The notes under the pieces: generated by a model | What the model was told of the DNA's origin: nothing | Databases searched by the model: none | Seen by the model: only the letters and a program-made list of their open reading frames with translations | DNA from: Treponema_B putidum | GTDB taxonomy: Bacteria; Spirochaetota; Spirochaetia; Treponematales; Treponemataceae | DNA: 64,000 bases | Assembly (NCBI RefSeq): GCF_007830595.1 | Contig: NZ_VLLD01000010.1 | Reading direction: 5' to 3' (one strand) | Shown: piece by piece, positions 1 through 8,595 of the stretch | Numbering within the stretch: the first letter of the stretch is position 1 | Layout of the letters: each line of letters opens with the position of its first letter | Made by a program: the position numbers and the translations under genes

Positions 1-2
1 CT

Positions 3-761
3 TTTAGTATCTTAAGCACACTTAATGCGGGAGAATTAAAAAACTATTGGTTTGCCACGGGAACACCGACTTTTTTAGTAAATTACTTAAAAGATGCTCA
101 TTATAATGTACCTAACTTAGACGGTAATGTAGAATTAAATGAAGCAGGTATAGAACTATATAGAGCAGATGCAAAAAATCCTTTGCCGATACTTTTTCAA
201 TCGGGATATTTAACGATAAAAGAATACATAGAAGAAGGTAATCTATATAGGTTAGGTTTTCCTAATGATGAGGTGAGGTATGGTTTTTTAGAAAATCTTT
301 TGCCGGCCTATTGTTCACTTAGGCCTGATGAGACAGGGGTTTCGATATGGGAGTTTGTAGAAGATGTAAGGGCGGGAAAGGTAGATGAGTTTATGGAGAG
401 GATGCAGGCGATAATAGCTGGGGTACCTTATGATAACTTACCTAAGGATAAGCTTAAACTTAGGGAGCAAAACTATCAGACTGCCGTTTACTTAATCTTT
501 AAATTAATGGGACAATTTGTGCAGACTGAAATATACTGTTTAAAGGGCAGGGCTGACTGTATAGTGCAAACAAAGGATTCTATCTACATCTTTGAGTTTA
601 AGTTAATGAGTGCAGGCAGTGCCGAAGATGCGATAGCTCAAATAAAAGAGAAGGGCTATGCGGATCAATTTAAGACTATGGGTAAAAAGATAATCCTTAT
701 AGGTTCGAGCTTTGATGAAGAGGAGCGGACTATCGGAGATTGGAGAAAGGAAGAGCTTTAA
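3..761 (+). CDS. AAA-ATPase-like / PD-(D/E)XK nuclease-domain protein, 5' end cut by window
   Basis: The reading frame is open from the first complete codon at base 3, so the gene starts before the window; the TTG near 183 is internal. About 252 residues remain. They align along their whole length with the C-terminal half of the complete paralog at 19111-20730. The C-terminus carries GRADCIVQTKDSIYIFEFKL, which fits the D...ExK core of a PD-(D/E)XK nuclease fold. In this family (AAA-ATPase_like plus PDDEXK_9 domains, expanded in Treponema, Bacteroides and Fusobacteria) an N-terminal P-loop domain precedes the nuclease domain; that part is outside the window. The biological role is unknown; a mobile or defence-linked function is only inference. 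Confidence 0.85.
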   Translation, partial: FSILSTLNAGELKNYWFATGTPTFLVNYLKDAHYNVPNLDGNVELNEAGIELYRADAKNPLPILFQSGYLTIKEYIEEGNLYRLGFPNDEVRYGFLENLLPAYCSLRPDETGVSIWEFVEDVRAGKVDEFMERMQAIIAGVPYDNLPKDKLKLREQNYQTAVYLIFKLMGQFVQTEIYCLKGRADCIVQTKDSIYIFEFKLMSAGSAEDAIAQIKEKGYADQFKTMGKKIILIGSSFDEEERTIGDWRKEEL

Positions 762-785
762 GATATTTTTGCATAAATATTTCTA

Positions 786-814
786 TTTACAAAATAATAA
801 TTTTATCCGATAAT
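786..814 (+). promoter_or_regulatory. Sigma-70-type promoter of the vWA protein gene (possible leaderless start)
   Basis: TTTACA at 786-791 and GATAAT at 809-814 are separated by 17 bp. The -10 ends six bases before the ATG at 821, so transcription should begin at or beside the start codon. No Shine-Dalgarno sequence is visible before that ATG. Confidence 0.5.
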
Positions 815-820
815 TAATAT

Positions 821-1963
821 ATGAAAAAAAGTAAGTTTTTATTGATTATTATTACCGGCCTTCTTTCTATTTTCCTTGAAGCTGAAGACTTAAGCCTTTC
901 AAGAGAAGATTTGCTTGTTATACAAAACCCTAAGGGCGGCTACCATTTATATATAAAAGCCAAACCAGATATAAAAAGTGTCCTTTTAACCGAGACGACA
1001 AAGGATCCCGATTTAAAACTTGATAACTATGCCTACCGTGATCCTAATTATAATGAAATAAATGGAGATGAAAAAAGACTTTTAAACGGTGAATTTCTGC
1101 TGCCCGAAAAAAAACTTTATAGCCTTATAGATTCTACCCCCGAAAAAAATACGCCTCTGGGGGAGGCCTATCATATTTGGATTCCCTATATAGTTTTATA
1201 CGGATATGATTGGTCTCGAAGCGGTGAAGTCGAAGTAAAAGACGGAACCTTTTTTAATATACGTACTTTTTCAAAGCCTTATGGAGATTATACGGGAAAT
1301 TTTCAGGATAATCCTTTTACCTTGAGGGTAACCCAAAAACCTATTGAAAAAGATCCGCCTCCGGATATTTCTTACAGTGATGAGGCCGTCAAAACTTTTA
1401 CGGACTTAGCCGATACAACCGAAGGAGAAATGATCTATGCAAAGGGGCCTGAGGATATTCTTCCAACAATAAAACAAATTTTAAAAAAGGGAGAAAAGAA
1501 TCACCTTGATTTACTCTTTGCTTTGGATTCCACTGAAAGCATGAAGGATGATATTGAAGAAGTGCGTAAAAATATCAGCTCAATGCTTGCCGAGATTCTC
1601 CCCCAATATCAAACTTATAGAATAGCTTTGGTTTTATACAAGGATTACCGTGAAGACTTTTTAGTGCGGGAAGCCTGTGTTTTTACCGATAACTTAAAAA
1701 AATTTGAAAAGGCCCTATACGGGTTTAGAGTTTTCGGAGGAAGGGATATTCCTGAAGCCGTATATGAGGGTATCTTCTTAGGACTTCGCCAGTCATGGCG
1801 TGCTTTAGATGCAGATGTGGATAAAAAACTTATTCTTATAGGAGATGCTCCTCCCCACCCCAGACCTCGAGGCAAGGTAACAAAAGAAGATGTTGATAAA
1901 CTTGCTGCAGATAAGGGAGTAAAGATTTATCCTATAATATTGCCGCATACTTTGTCATATTAA
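821..1963 (+). CDS. Secreted von Willebrand factor A domain protein
   Basis: The 380-residue product begins with MKKSKFLLIIITGLL, a basic start and hydrophobic run typical of a signal peptide ending near residue 20, so it is probably periplasmic or surface-exposed. From about residue 230 a vWA domain is recognisable: LLFALDSTESM supplies the DxSxS-type MIDAS motif (here D-S-T-E-S) and LILIGDAPPH the downstream Asp of the metal site. The first 200 residues, with many Pro, Tyr and Asp, match no domain I recognise. vWA domains bind protein partners through a divalent metal. The gene is monocistronic by spacing. No Shine-Dalgarno precedes the ATG, but a promoter sits immediately upstream. Confidence 0.75.
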   Translation: MKKSKFLLIIITGLLSIFLEAEDLSLSREDLLVIQNPKGGYHLYIKAKPDIKSVLLTETTKDPDLKLDNYAYRDPNYNEINGDEKRLLNGEFLLPEKKLYSLIDSTPEKNTPLGEAYHIWIPYIVLYGYDWSRSGEVEVKDGTFFNIRTFSKPYGDYTGNFQDNPFTLRVTQKPIEKDPPPDISYSDEAVKTFTDLADTTEGEMIYAKGPEDILPTIKQILKKGEKNHLDLLFALDSTESMKDDIEEVRKNISSMLAEILPQYQTYRIALVLYKDYREDFLVREACVFTDNLKKFEKALYGFRVFGGRDIPEAVYEGIFLGLRQSWRALDADVDKKLILIGDAPPHPRPRGKVTKEDVDKLAADKGVKIYPIILPHTLSY

Positions 1964-2071
1964 GAGATTTATGCGTAAGCCCTGGATTTAGCCTTCTCCT
2001 ACTTTTATTTTTTCATCTTATGTGATAAAATACTCTTTCGCTAAAAAGTTTTAGATAAGAGGAGGTAAAAG

Positions 2072-4090
2072 ATGGATCCCAAAGATGTTGCCGAATGGCG
2101 TGAAAATTTTGTAAAATTGCCCGACAATCTTTTTTTTGATTTAATACAGTTGTATTTGGGAAAAATTAAAACCCCCTTTAATAAGCAAAGACTTGCAGAG
2201 CAACTTAGTGCTTTTCTACAAAAACCGGCAATACAAGAAAGAATTGCAGAAAGTTTAGATTCTTGCGATATATTGATTTTAAAAGCCGTGAACGAAATTC
2301 CCAATCCCACGCAGGCAATGCTGTCTGTATTTTTTTCAAAAAAAATATCGTATTCCGAATTGTCCGGAAAACTTTTAAATGCGGAAGAACGTCTTCTCTT
2401 GTATCGAGTTCAAAAAAATAACGGAGATAAAGCATACAAAATTAATCCTATTTTAAAAAAAATTATAGAGCCCTTTTTATCAAAGAATCTTTTTTTTATG
2501 CCGGAAAAAATAGGGCAGGTAAAATCGAAAGAAATAAATATAAACGATACGGCTCTTGCCGGCCTTTATTCCTTTTGTGTTCACAACGAAGCCGTTTTAA
2601 AAAATAACGGTTCTTTTAAAAAAAAATACGAAGATTTAATCAAAGAAATTTTTCCTTGGCTTTCGGAAAAAACAAAGTACGTTTATTCTATTTTTTCGGC
2701 ATGCGAATCTTTAGGATTTATTTTTAGAACCGAAAACGGATTTGCAGTTCAAAAATCAAAGTGGGAGGCCTTTTCGCAATTAAGCAAACTTGAACGTTTG
2801 GTATATTTTACGGCAGCGTCCTTATTCAAAATGAGGAAAGAAAATTTACAAAAACTTGTTATAACTCTTTTTGAATTTTTAAATGGTTTTTATCCCGATG
2901 CATATTATGAAGAAGAAGATGTAGAACAATTTTTTCTTCTTTTATACATGCAAAATTTTTCTTCGGCAGTACAAAATGAAATTGGAAACGAGAATATTTT
3001 ACATACAAACTTTATTGAAACCGCAGAACTGTTCGGAATTTTATGCAGAGAGAAAAATTTGGTTTACTTGAATCCCGAATTATTTAAAAATGCGGAAGAA
3101 CCTCAAAAGCCTCTTTTAATTGACCCGTCATTTGAAGTTACGGTCTTACCCGATAGTAATCTAAAAAATCTTCTGCCTGCAGCGGAGTGTATGGAGCCTG
3201 TTTTAATTCAAACGACAGGAAAATTCGAAATCACAAAAAAAGCTTGTTCCAAAATTTTTCAGTCGGAATTAACTTCTGAAAATATATATAAAATCTTATC
3301 GGATGCAGCAGGGCATGAGATACCTCAAAATATAAGAGTTTCAATAAATGAGTGGTATAAAAATTTTACTTCATTGGAATTATACAGCGGTTTTGCCGTT
3401 TGTGTAAAAAAGGAAAAGGAGAAGTTTTTTGAACTTGATACTCCTTTAAAAAAACTTGTCCGTAAAAAAATAGCGGAGGGAGTTTATCTTTTAAATGTTC
3501 AAGATTTAAAAGATTTTGAGCAGGCCGTTTATAAAAGCGGTTTGGAATTTATCTTTTATAAAAATAAGCCTCTTCAATCTCCTTCCGTAAGAAATTTTCA
3601 AAGCTTGAATTTATTTTCTCAAAAAGAAAAAGATTATACAAAAAAACTTGATTGGATAAAGCAGCAAAAAGAAAGGAAAAATAAATACTCAAAAACTTTA
3701 TTACAATTAAATGCGGTACTAAACGATTTGGAATTAACAAAGGAAGATGTTAAGGCTATAAGCAGCCGCATAAACCGTAAAGCTATAATTACTGAGGAGC
3801 AGCTTAAAGAAGGTGTTTTTAAATTTACAAAAAAAGAAGCTTCCGGTCTTGATTTTTTAGGAAAACAAAAAATAGCAGAGCAGGCAATCTTAGGAAAACA
3901 CCTCCTTGAAATAGAGATAAACACTGAAAAAGGAACGGAAAAGATAAGCGGAGTTCCTGAAGAAATTTTAAAACAAGAAAAAGATGCAGTTCTTATCCTT
4001 ACATGTGAAAATCTTAAGGACAAGTTAAAAATTTCCGTTGCTCATATTTCAAAAATAAAGTTGATTCAAGATTCTATTTTTTCGGAATAA
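2072..4090 (+). CDS. Stand-alone XPB/Ssl2 helicase N-terminal-domain-like protein
   Basis: The protein has 672 residues and no P-loop. Residues of about 345-450 (from PLLIDPSFEVTVLPD to NEWYKNFTSLELYSG) follow the pattern of the Helicase_C_3/XPB N-terminal domain: a beta-rich start, a helix ending in xKxCSKIF, a loop region, then a Trp-containing helix. The same pattern is at the N-terminus of the XPB helicase at 42605-44392. The rest is helical and Lys/Glu-rich, with a winged-helix look in the first 130 residues. A strong GAGGAGG site at about 2059-2065 sets the ATG. A role as helicase accessory or DNA-binding adaptor is inference; it could also be an unrelated winged-helix protein. Confidence 0.55.
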   Translation: MDPKDVAEWRENFVKLPDNLFFDLIQLYLGKIKTPFNKQRLAEQLSAFLQKPAIQERIAESLDSCDILILKAVNEIPNPTQAMLSVFFSKKISYSELSGKLLNAEERLLLYRVQKNNGDKAYKINPILKKIIEPFLSKNLFFMPEKIGQVKSKEININDTALAGLYSFCVHNEAVLKNNGSFKKKYEDLIKEIFPWLSEKTKYVYSIFSACESLGFIFRTENGFAVQKSKWEAFSQLSKLERLVYFTAASLFKMRKENLQKLVITLFEFLNGFYPDAYYEEEDVEQFFLLLYMQNFSSAVQNEIGNENILHTNFIETAELFGILCREKNLVYLNPELFKNAEEPQKPLLIDPSFEVTVLPDSNLKNLLPAAECMEPVLIQTTGKFEITKKACSKIFQSELTSENIYKILSDAAGHEIPQNIRVSINEWYKNFTSLELYSGFAVCVKKEKEKFFELDTPLKKLVRKKIAEGVYLLNVQDLKDFEQAVYKSGLEFIFYKNKPLQSPSVRNFQSLNLFSQKEKDYTKKLDWIKQQKERKNKYSKTLLQLNAVLNDLELTKEDVKAISSRINRKAIITEEQLKEGVFKFTKKEASGLDFLGKQKIAEQAILGKHLLEIEINTEKGTEKISGVPEEILKQEKDAVLILTCENLKDKLKISVAHISKIKLIQDSIFSE

Positions 4091-4119
4091 GGGGATGACA
4101 GGATAAAAGGGGCAAATCT

Positions 4120-4884
4120 ATGGGTAAATACAAAAATCAAAACATAATCGAAGAGCGTGTAGAAATTGAGGGTATACCTTGCTTGCGTTTTTATCCTTCG
4201 GAAACAAGCAGCTTTGTTCGGCCTTTTCCTACCGTATTTTATTATCACGGCTGGTCTTCAGAAAAAAATAAGCAAAAGCTGATGGGCTATGTTTTTTCTA
4301 CTTTGGGTTATCAGGTAATCTTACCCGATGCAGTCCATCATGGCGAAAGAAATAAGTTTGAAGACTATGATGAAGCTTTAAACGAATTTTTTTTGCCTAC
4401 AATTATGCAAAATCTTGCCGAGTTTTCTACACTAAAAGATTATGCCGTTAAAAATTGTAATGCCGATAAAAACAAGATTGCCGTTTTAGGGCATTCTATG
4501 GGCGGCTTTACTACGGCAGGAATCTTTACCCATAATCCAAGCGTAAAAACTGCGGTCGTTTTTAACGGTGCCTGCGATTGGCAAAATGCAATCCTTCAAA
4601 TCGAAAAAGAATATGATGAAGCCCATATCGAATTTGATGAGGCAACAAAAAAAGCCGACCCCGCACAAAACATCGGCAAGCTCCTAAACCGTCCTCTTTT
4701 CTTACTACACGGAATAAAGGACTCCCTAGTTTCTTATAAAATCCAAAAACAATTTTACGATTCAACCCTTCCGCTTTATAAAAACAAGGATCTTTTAAGA
4801 CTTATGAGTGTCGAAAGAATGAATCATTATATAAGTATTCAAATGCTTGATGAGACCATTCTATGGTTGAACAAAAATCTATGA
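4120..4884 (+). CDS. Alpha/beta hydrolase, YitV/dienelactone-hydrolase-like esterase
   Basis: The 254-residue product has an alpha/beta-hydrolase layout. YYHGW is the oxyanion-hole strand region, GHSMGG (about residues 124-129) is the nucleophile elbow with catalytic Ser, LLHGIKDSLV carries the probable acid Asp, and RMNHYIS carries the probable catalytic His. There is no signal peptide, so it should be cytoplasmic. The substrate cannot be read from sequence; relatives hydrolyse small esters or act on peptides. It starts 29 bases after the preceding gene and ends 13 bases before the RhuM remnant, so co-transcription with either is possible. Confidence 0.8.
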   Translation: MGKYKNQNIIEERVEIEGIPCLRFYPSETSSFVRPFPTVFYYHGWSSEKNKQKLMGYVFSTLGYQVILPDAVHHGERNKFEDYDEALNEFFLPTIMQNLAEFSTLKDYAVKNCNADKNKIAVLGHSMGGFTTAGIFTHNPSVKTAVVFNGACDWQNAILQIEKEYDEAHIEFDEATKKADPAQNIGKLLNRPLFLLHGIKDSLVSYKIQKQFYDSTLPLYKNKDLLRLMSVERMNHYISIQMLDETILWLNKNL

Positions 4885-4897
4885 GGAGGGTTGAGCT

Positions 4898-5311
4898 ATG
4901 AATGAACTAAAAGAACTTTCGTTTTTAATGTACACCTCAAAAGAGGAAAATGTATCGGTTAATGTTGTTGTAAAAGATGAAACCATTTGGCTTACCCAAA
5001 AAGCCATGGCTGAACTTTTTGGTGTGGGAATTCCAGCCATATCCAAACATTTAAAAAATATCTTTGATGAGGGAGAGCTGGACAGTTTTTCAACTATTTC
5101 CATTTTGGAAATAGTTGAAAAAGAAGGGAATCGGAATATAAAACGAGATACTGAATTTTTCAATTTAGATGCAATCATCTCGGTCGGCTACCGTGTAAAT
5201 TCACAAAAAGCCGAATCGGAATATGATATATTCAATAAAACACAAAAAATAGAATCGGACTTTGATCGGGAGTTAAAAAAACTTACAAAGGAGATGAGCC
5301 ATGAAAGATGA
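4898..5311 (+). CDS. RhuM-family protein with the central region missing
   Basis: The product has 137 residues; the RhuM virulence family usually has about 330. The first 105 match the family start: VWLTQ-type segment ETIWLTQKAMAELFGVG, a helix-turn-helix with SKHLKNIFDEGEL, and FNLDAIISVGYRVNS. The sequence then passes directly into ESEYDIFNKTQKIESDF, which resembles the extreme C-terminus of full-length RhuM proteins. This looks like an in-frame loss of some 170-200 residues rather than a frameshift. A GAGGAGGG site at 4883-4890 precedes the ATG. The stop overlaps the Fic start by 11 bases, so the two are translationally coupled. It may now act as a small DNA-binding partner of Fic; that is inference. 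Confidence 0.7.
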   Translation: MNELKELSFLMYTSKEENVSVNVVVKDETIWLTQKAMAELFGVGIPAISKHLKNIFDEGELDSFSTISILEIVEKEGNRNIKRDTEFFNLDAIISVGYRVNSQKAESEYDIFNKTQKIESDFDRELKKLTKEMSHER

Positions 5312-5861
5312 AGAAAAATTGACAAAGATGCGGGCTCTCGAACTCTGGGATAAAAATTTAATTGACAATATTGAAGTTGGAACCTTTAAGGGCTTGCAGG
5401 AAATACATAGGTATCTGTTTCAAGATATTTTTGATTTTGCGGGAGAAATTAGAAAGGTAAATATTTCAAAGGGGAATTTCCGCTTTGCTCCGATTTTATT
5501 TTTGGCTGAAAACCTTAAAATAATCGATAAGATGAAGTCGGAAACCTTTGACGAAATTGTGGATAAATATGTAGAAATGAATGTAGCTCATCCTTTTAGA
5601 GAAGGTAATGGAAGAAGTATGAGGATATGGCTGGATGCTTTTTTAAAACACCGTCTGGGACGCTGTGTTGATTGGGCAAAAATCGATAAGTTTTCTTATT
5701 TAAGTGCGATGGAGCGCTCTCCGATAAACAGTCTGGAAATTAAGGTTTTATTGGAATCTGCTCTGATCGATGATATTCAAAATAGGGAAATTTATATGAG
5801 GGGTATACAGGCGTCTTATGAATATGAAGGTATGAGCAGGTATGATATTGGGGATATGTAA
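5301..5861 (+). CDS. fic: Fic-domain AMP-transferase (class III-like)
   Basis: The 186-residue protein contains HPFREGNGRS at about residues 95-104, the Fic catalytic loop HxFx(D/E)GNGRxxR with catalytic His, and an upstream FAGEIRKVNISKGNF segment typical of the flap. Fic proteins transfer AMP (or another nucleotide moiety) from a nucleotide donor to a protein Tyr, Thr or Ser. Near the C-terminus, SYEYEG fits the inhibitory motif (S/T)xxxE(G/N), the class III arrangement known from Neisseria meningitidis Fic, where the Glu blocks the ATP site until released. The start lies inside the RhuM remnant with an AAAGGAG site at 5286-5292. RhuM-Fic pairs recur in bacteria and resemble toxin-antitoxin or defence modules. 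Confidence 0.85.
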   Translation: MKDEEKLTKMRALELWDKNLIDNIEVGTFKGLQEIHRYLFQDIFDFAGEIRKVNISKGNFRFAPILFLAENLKIIDKMKSETFDEIVDKYVEMNVAHPFREGNGRSMRIWLDAFLKHRLGRCVDWAKIDKFSYLSAMERSPINSLEIKVLLESALIDDIQNREIYMRGIQASYEYEGMSRYDIGDM

Positions 5862-5891
5862 GATTATAAAAATTATTTAGGAGTTAAAAAA

Positions 5892-6779
5892 ATGAAATTA
5901 ACATCTAAACAAAAAGGTATTATGTTTTTAATTCTGTCGGCGCTTTGCTTTGCATCAATGAATTTGTCGGCAAAGCTCGCCGGTAGTTTGCCCTCAATGC
6001 AAAAGGCTTTTTTTAGAAATCTAATAGCGGCTGTTGTATCCTTTACCGTGCTTATAAATTCAAAGGAAAAATTTCATTTGAATAAAAAAAACCTGCCCTT
6101 CTTTTTTATGAGGGCAATTTTCGGCACTATGGGAATTGTCGGAAACTTTTATGCGATAGAGCACATGCTTCTTGCGGACGCTTCTATTCTTGCAAAACTG
6201 GCACCTTTTTTTGCCATTCTGTTTTCTTTTTTATTTTTAAAGGAAAAAATAAAGCTGTATCAAATCCTTGCGGTAATCACGGCTTTTTCGGCAAGTCTTC
6301 TTATAATAAAACCGGCCTTTGCAGATACAGGCCATGTGATTGCAGCTCTTATAGGGGCTTTTGGAGGAATGATGGCAGGAGCTGCCTATACTTGCGTCCG
6401 CTGTCTTTCTCTTAAAGGTGAAAAGGGGCCTCTTATCGTATTTTTCTTTTCATTTTTTTCGATTTTAATGCTGTTTCCTGTCTTTATTATTTTTTATCAT
6501 CCGATGAGCCTTTATCAAATCATTATGCTCTTAATTGCTGGTCTTTTTGGGACAGGTGGTCAGTTTTGTGTAACCGCAGCTTATGCCCATGCTCCGGCAG
6601 GTTCGATCTCAGTCTATGATTATACACAAATAGTTTTTTCTGCAATTTTCGGATTTGCTTTTTTAGGAGAACTTCCCGATCGGTGGAGCCTTTTGGGGTT
6701 TGCAATAATTTTTGCAGTAGCCCTTTTTATGTTTTTGCATCGCGAGGATAAGACAGAAACACATGTAAATCTAAATTAA
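5892..6779 (+). CDS. EamA/DMT-superfamily transporter
   Basis: The 295-residue protein is almost entirely hydrophobic, with about ten predicted membrane helices in two repeats, starting at GIMFLILSALCFASMNLSAK. This fits the drug/metabolite transporter superfamily (EamA repeats). Phrases such as LAPFFAILFSFLFLKEKI and YTQIVFSAIFGFAFLGELP are the repeated helix-4/5 signatures. The exported or imported metabolite is unknown. TTTAGGAG precedes the ATG, and the gene is followed at 19 bases by the TauE-like gene, which suggests an operon of two integral membrane transporters. Confidence 0.85.
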   Translation: MKLTSKQKGIMFLILSALCFASMNLSAKLAGSLPSMQKAFFRNLIAAVVSFTVLINSKEKFHLNKKNLPFFFMRAIFGTMGIVGNFYAIEHMLLADASILAKLAPFFAILFSFLFLKEKIKLYQILAVITAFSASLLIIKPAFADTGHVIAALIGAFGGMMAGAAYTCVRCLSLKGEKGPLIVFFFSFFSILMLFPVFIIFYHPMSLYQIIMLLIAGLFGTGGQFCVTAAYAHAPAGSISVYDYTQIVFSAIFGFAFLGELPDRWSLLGFAIIFAVALFMFLHREDKTETHVNLN

Positions 6780-6798
6780 TTATGAAGGAGAATAATTT

Positions 6799-7587
6799 AT
6801 GTATGTATCTTTACAGGCAATGATATTTTTATGTTTTTGTGTCTTTCTTGCAGGTTTTGTAGATTCTGCGGCAGGAGGGGGCGGTTTAATTTCTCTTCCG
6901 GCTTATTTTTTTGTAGGACTTCCGACTCATACGGCCATAGGATGCAATAAGTTTTCAGCTGCGTTCGGTACAACTTTTTCAACCCTCCGGTTTTTTAAAA
7001 ATGGAGCCCTTGAGTGGCGTATAGCCTTAGTTTCTGCCTTATTTTCTTTTATTTCTTCCTATCTAGGCATGAAAATTGCCTTGAGAATAGATCAAGTTTT
7101 TTTAAAAAAAGCTATGATTTTAATGCTTCCGGCAATAGCTTTGATTCTTTTGATAAAACGGAATTTCGGCAATGAAAACAAATCAAAAGAAATTCCTAAA
7201 AAAAAAGCTTTTGCTTTGGCTGCCTTTATAGGTGCTTGTGTAGGTTTTTATGACGGGCTTATAGGGCCGGGAACGGGTACCATTGCAATTATTGCCTATT
7301 CTGCGTGGATGAAGTATGACCTAAAAACGGCATCGGGGAATGCTAAACTTTTAAACCTTGCTTCAAACTATGCTTCGCTGACAGCCGTTCTTCTGAATAA
7401 TAAGGTTATTTTTTCGATTGCTATTCCTGCTGCAGTTTGCGGTATTATCGGAAATTACTTAGGTGCGGGATTTGCTTTAAAGAAAGGTGCTGCATTTATC
7501 AGGCCTCTTATGATTGCGGTTATAATTTTATTGTTTGCAAAATTATTCTACGATGTATTCGGCGAAATGGTATTAGGATTATTTTAA
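6799..7587 (+). CDS. TauE/SafE-family (sulfite exporter-like) membrane protein
   Basis: The 262-residue protein has about eight membrane helices. Two internal repeats carry the family signatures: GFVDSAAGGGGLISLPA near the N-terminus and GFYDGLIGPGTGTIAIIAY in the second half. The family (formerly DUF81) moves sulfur-containing or organic anions across the inner membrane; here the substrate is undefined. An AAGGAG site precedes the ATG. It is the last gene of the rightward group and ends one base before the convergent adenosine-deaminase-like gene. Confidence 0.85.
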   Translation: MYVSLQAMIFLCFCVFLAGFVDSAAGGGGLISLPAYFFVGLPTHTAIGCNKFSAAFGTTFSTLRFFKNGALEWRIALVSALFSFISSYLGMKIALRIDQVFLKKAMILMLPAIALILLIKRNFGNENKSKEIPKKKAFALAAFIGACVGFYDGLIGPGTGTIAIIAYSAWMKYDLKTASGNAKLLNLASNYASLTAVLLNNKVIFSIAIPAAVCGIIGNYLGAGFALKKGAAFIRPLMIAVIILLFAKLFYDVFGEMVLGLF

Positions 7588-7588
7588 A

Positions 7589-8488
7589 TTATCTAACGGC
7601 CATCAGCATATCGGCCTCTTTTTCGGTTATTACATTTTCTTTAACAAGGTCATAAAATTGCTCGCTGTTTGTCTTTCCGAAAAAGAGAATATCATCGGTT
7701 CCTATGCTTATAGGAACCCCTGCATCCAACATTTTACGCAATGGATGGGATTTTAGGTTTTTGACGGCACCTAACATCACATTGCTTTGGGGACAAACAT
7801 TGCATCTTATCTTTCTGTCGGCTAAAAACTGTAAGACCTTATCGTTTTGAGCCGCTCCTATTCCATGCTGAACCTCGTCTAAAGCAAACATTTCAACAAA
7901 ATACTTTACCGAAGCCGCATCCGAGAATTCTCCGACGTGAGCTTTTTTCTTTAAACCGTATTTTTCGGCCAATCTAAATATATACACGCACTGTTCAATA
8001 CCTTCGGAAACTTCAGGGCCGTAAAGGTCTATATTTTTAAAAACTTTTGATGACATCATGGGTTCTACCCATTGTTTTAAAAAACTTTGATCTATAGTCT
8101 TTGATATTCCTAATTCGGGGATTATTTTGATTTTATTTTTATATTTTTTTACAATCTTTTCTACAGCCGATAAAAAGGCCTCTAAGTCTTCATTAAATTG
8201 TTTTATAAAGCCTATGTCGACGGATCCTTCAATATGCACAACATTGTCTTCAACTGCACTTTTTATGGACATTTCGATGAGGTCTATAACGTTTTGTGCT
8301 GTAGTACATGCAGGACGGGTATATTGTCCTATTATTTCATGCATCTCATCAAGACCGTTCATCTTTCGAGGAAAATTGGGAATTTCAAAACCTGCCCATT
8401 TTTTATAGTCTGAATAATTCATACTCAAATTCAGATGATTATGAGTATCAGATTTGGGCTGCTTTTTATAGTAATCAAAGTCTCTCAT
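7589..8488 (-). CDS. Adenosine deaminase-family protein
   Basis: The 299-residue protein has the metal-dependent deaminase motifs in order: HNHLN (HxH zinc ligands), KAHVGEFS (His ligand plus the Glu proton donor), DEVQHGIGA, CPQSNVMLG, and ISIGTDDILFF (Asp pair of the active site). These match purine adenosine deaminases and adenosine deaminase-like enzymes that convert adenosine (or a methylated or thio analogue) to the inosine form. It is slightly short for the family (330-350), and the usual Glu before HxH is replaced (SDTHNH), so the substrate may differ from adenosine. AAGGAAG precedes the ATG. There is no signal peptide. Confidence 0.8.
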   Translation of the reverse strand: MRDFDYYKKQPKSDTHNHLNLSMNYSDYKKWAGFEIPNFPRKMNGLDEMHEIIGQYTRPACTTAQNVIDLIEMSIKSAVEDNVVHIEGSVDIGFIKQFNEDLEAFLSAVEKIVKKYKNKIKIIPELGISKTIDQSFLKQWVEPMMSSKVFKNIDLYGPEVSEGIEQCVYIFRLAEKYGLKKKAHVGEFSDAASVKYFVEMFALDEVQHGIGAAQNDKVLQFLADRKIRCNVCPQSNVMLGAVKNLKSHPLRKMLDAGVPISIGTDDILFFGKTNSEQFYDLVKENVITEKEADMLMAVR

Positions 8489-8595
8489 TAATACTTCCTT
8501 GTATCCGTTAGTATAAGTATATCACTCTTTTTTAAAAAAATCATATAAAATATACAATATTCCTAAAATATTATCGGTAATTTATGTTAAAAAGT

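Noticed and set aside
183..761. A 192-residue protein starting at the TTG at 183
   Set aside because: The frame is open back to base 3 and matches the complete paralog at 19111-20730 in that part, so the TTG is internal and the gene is cut by the window.
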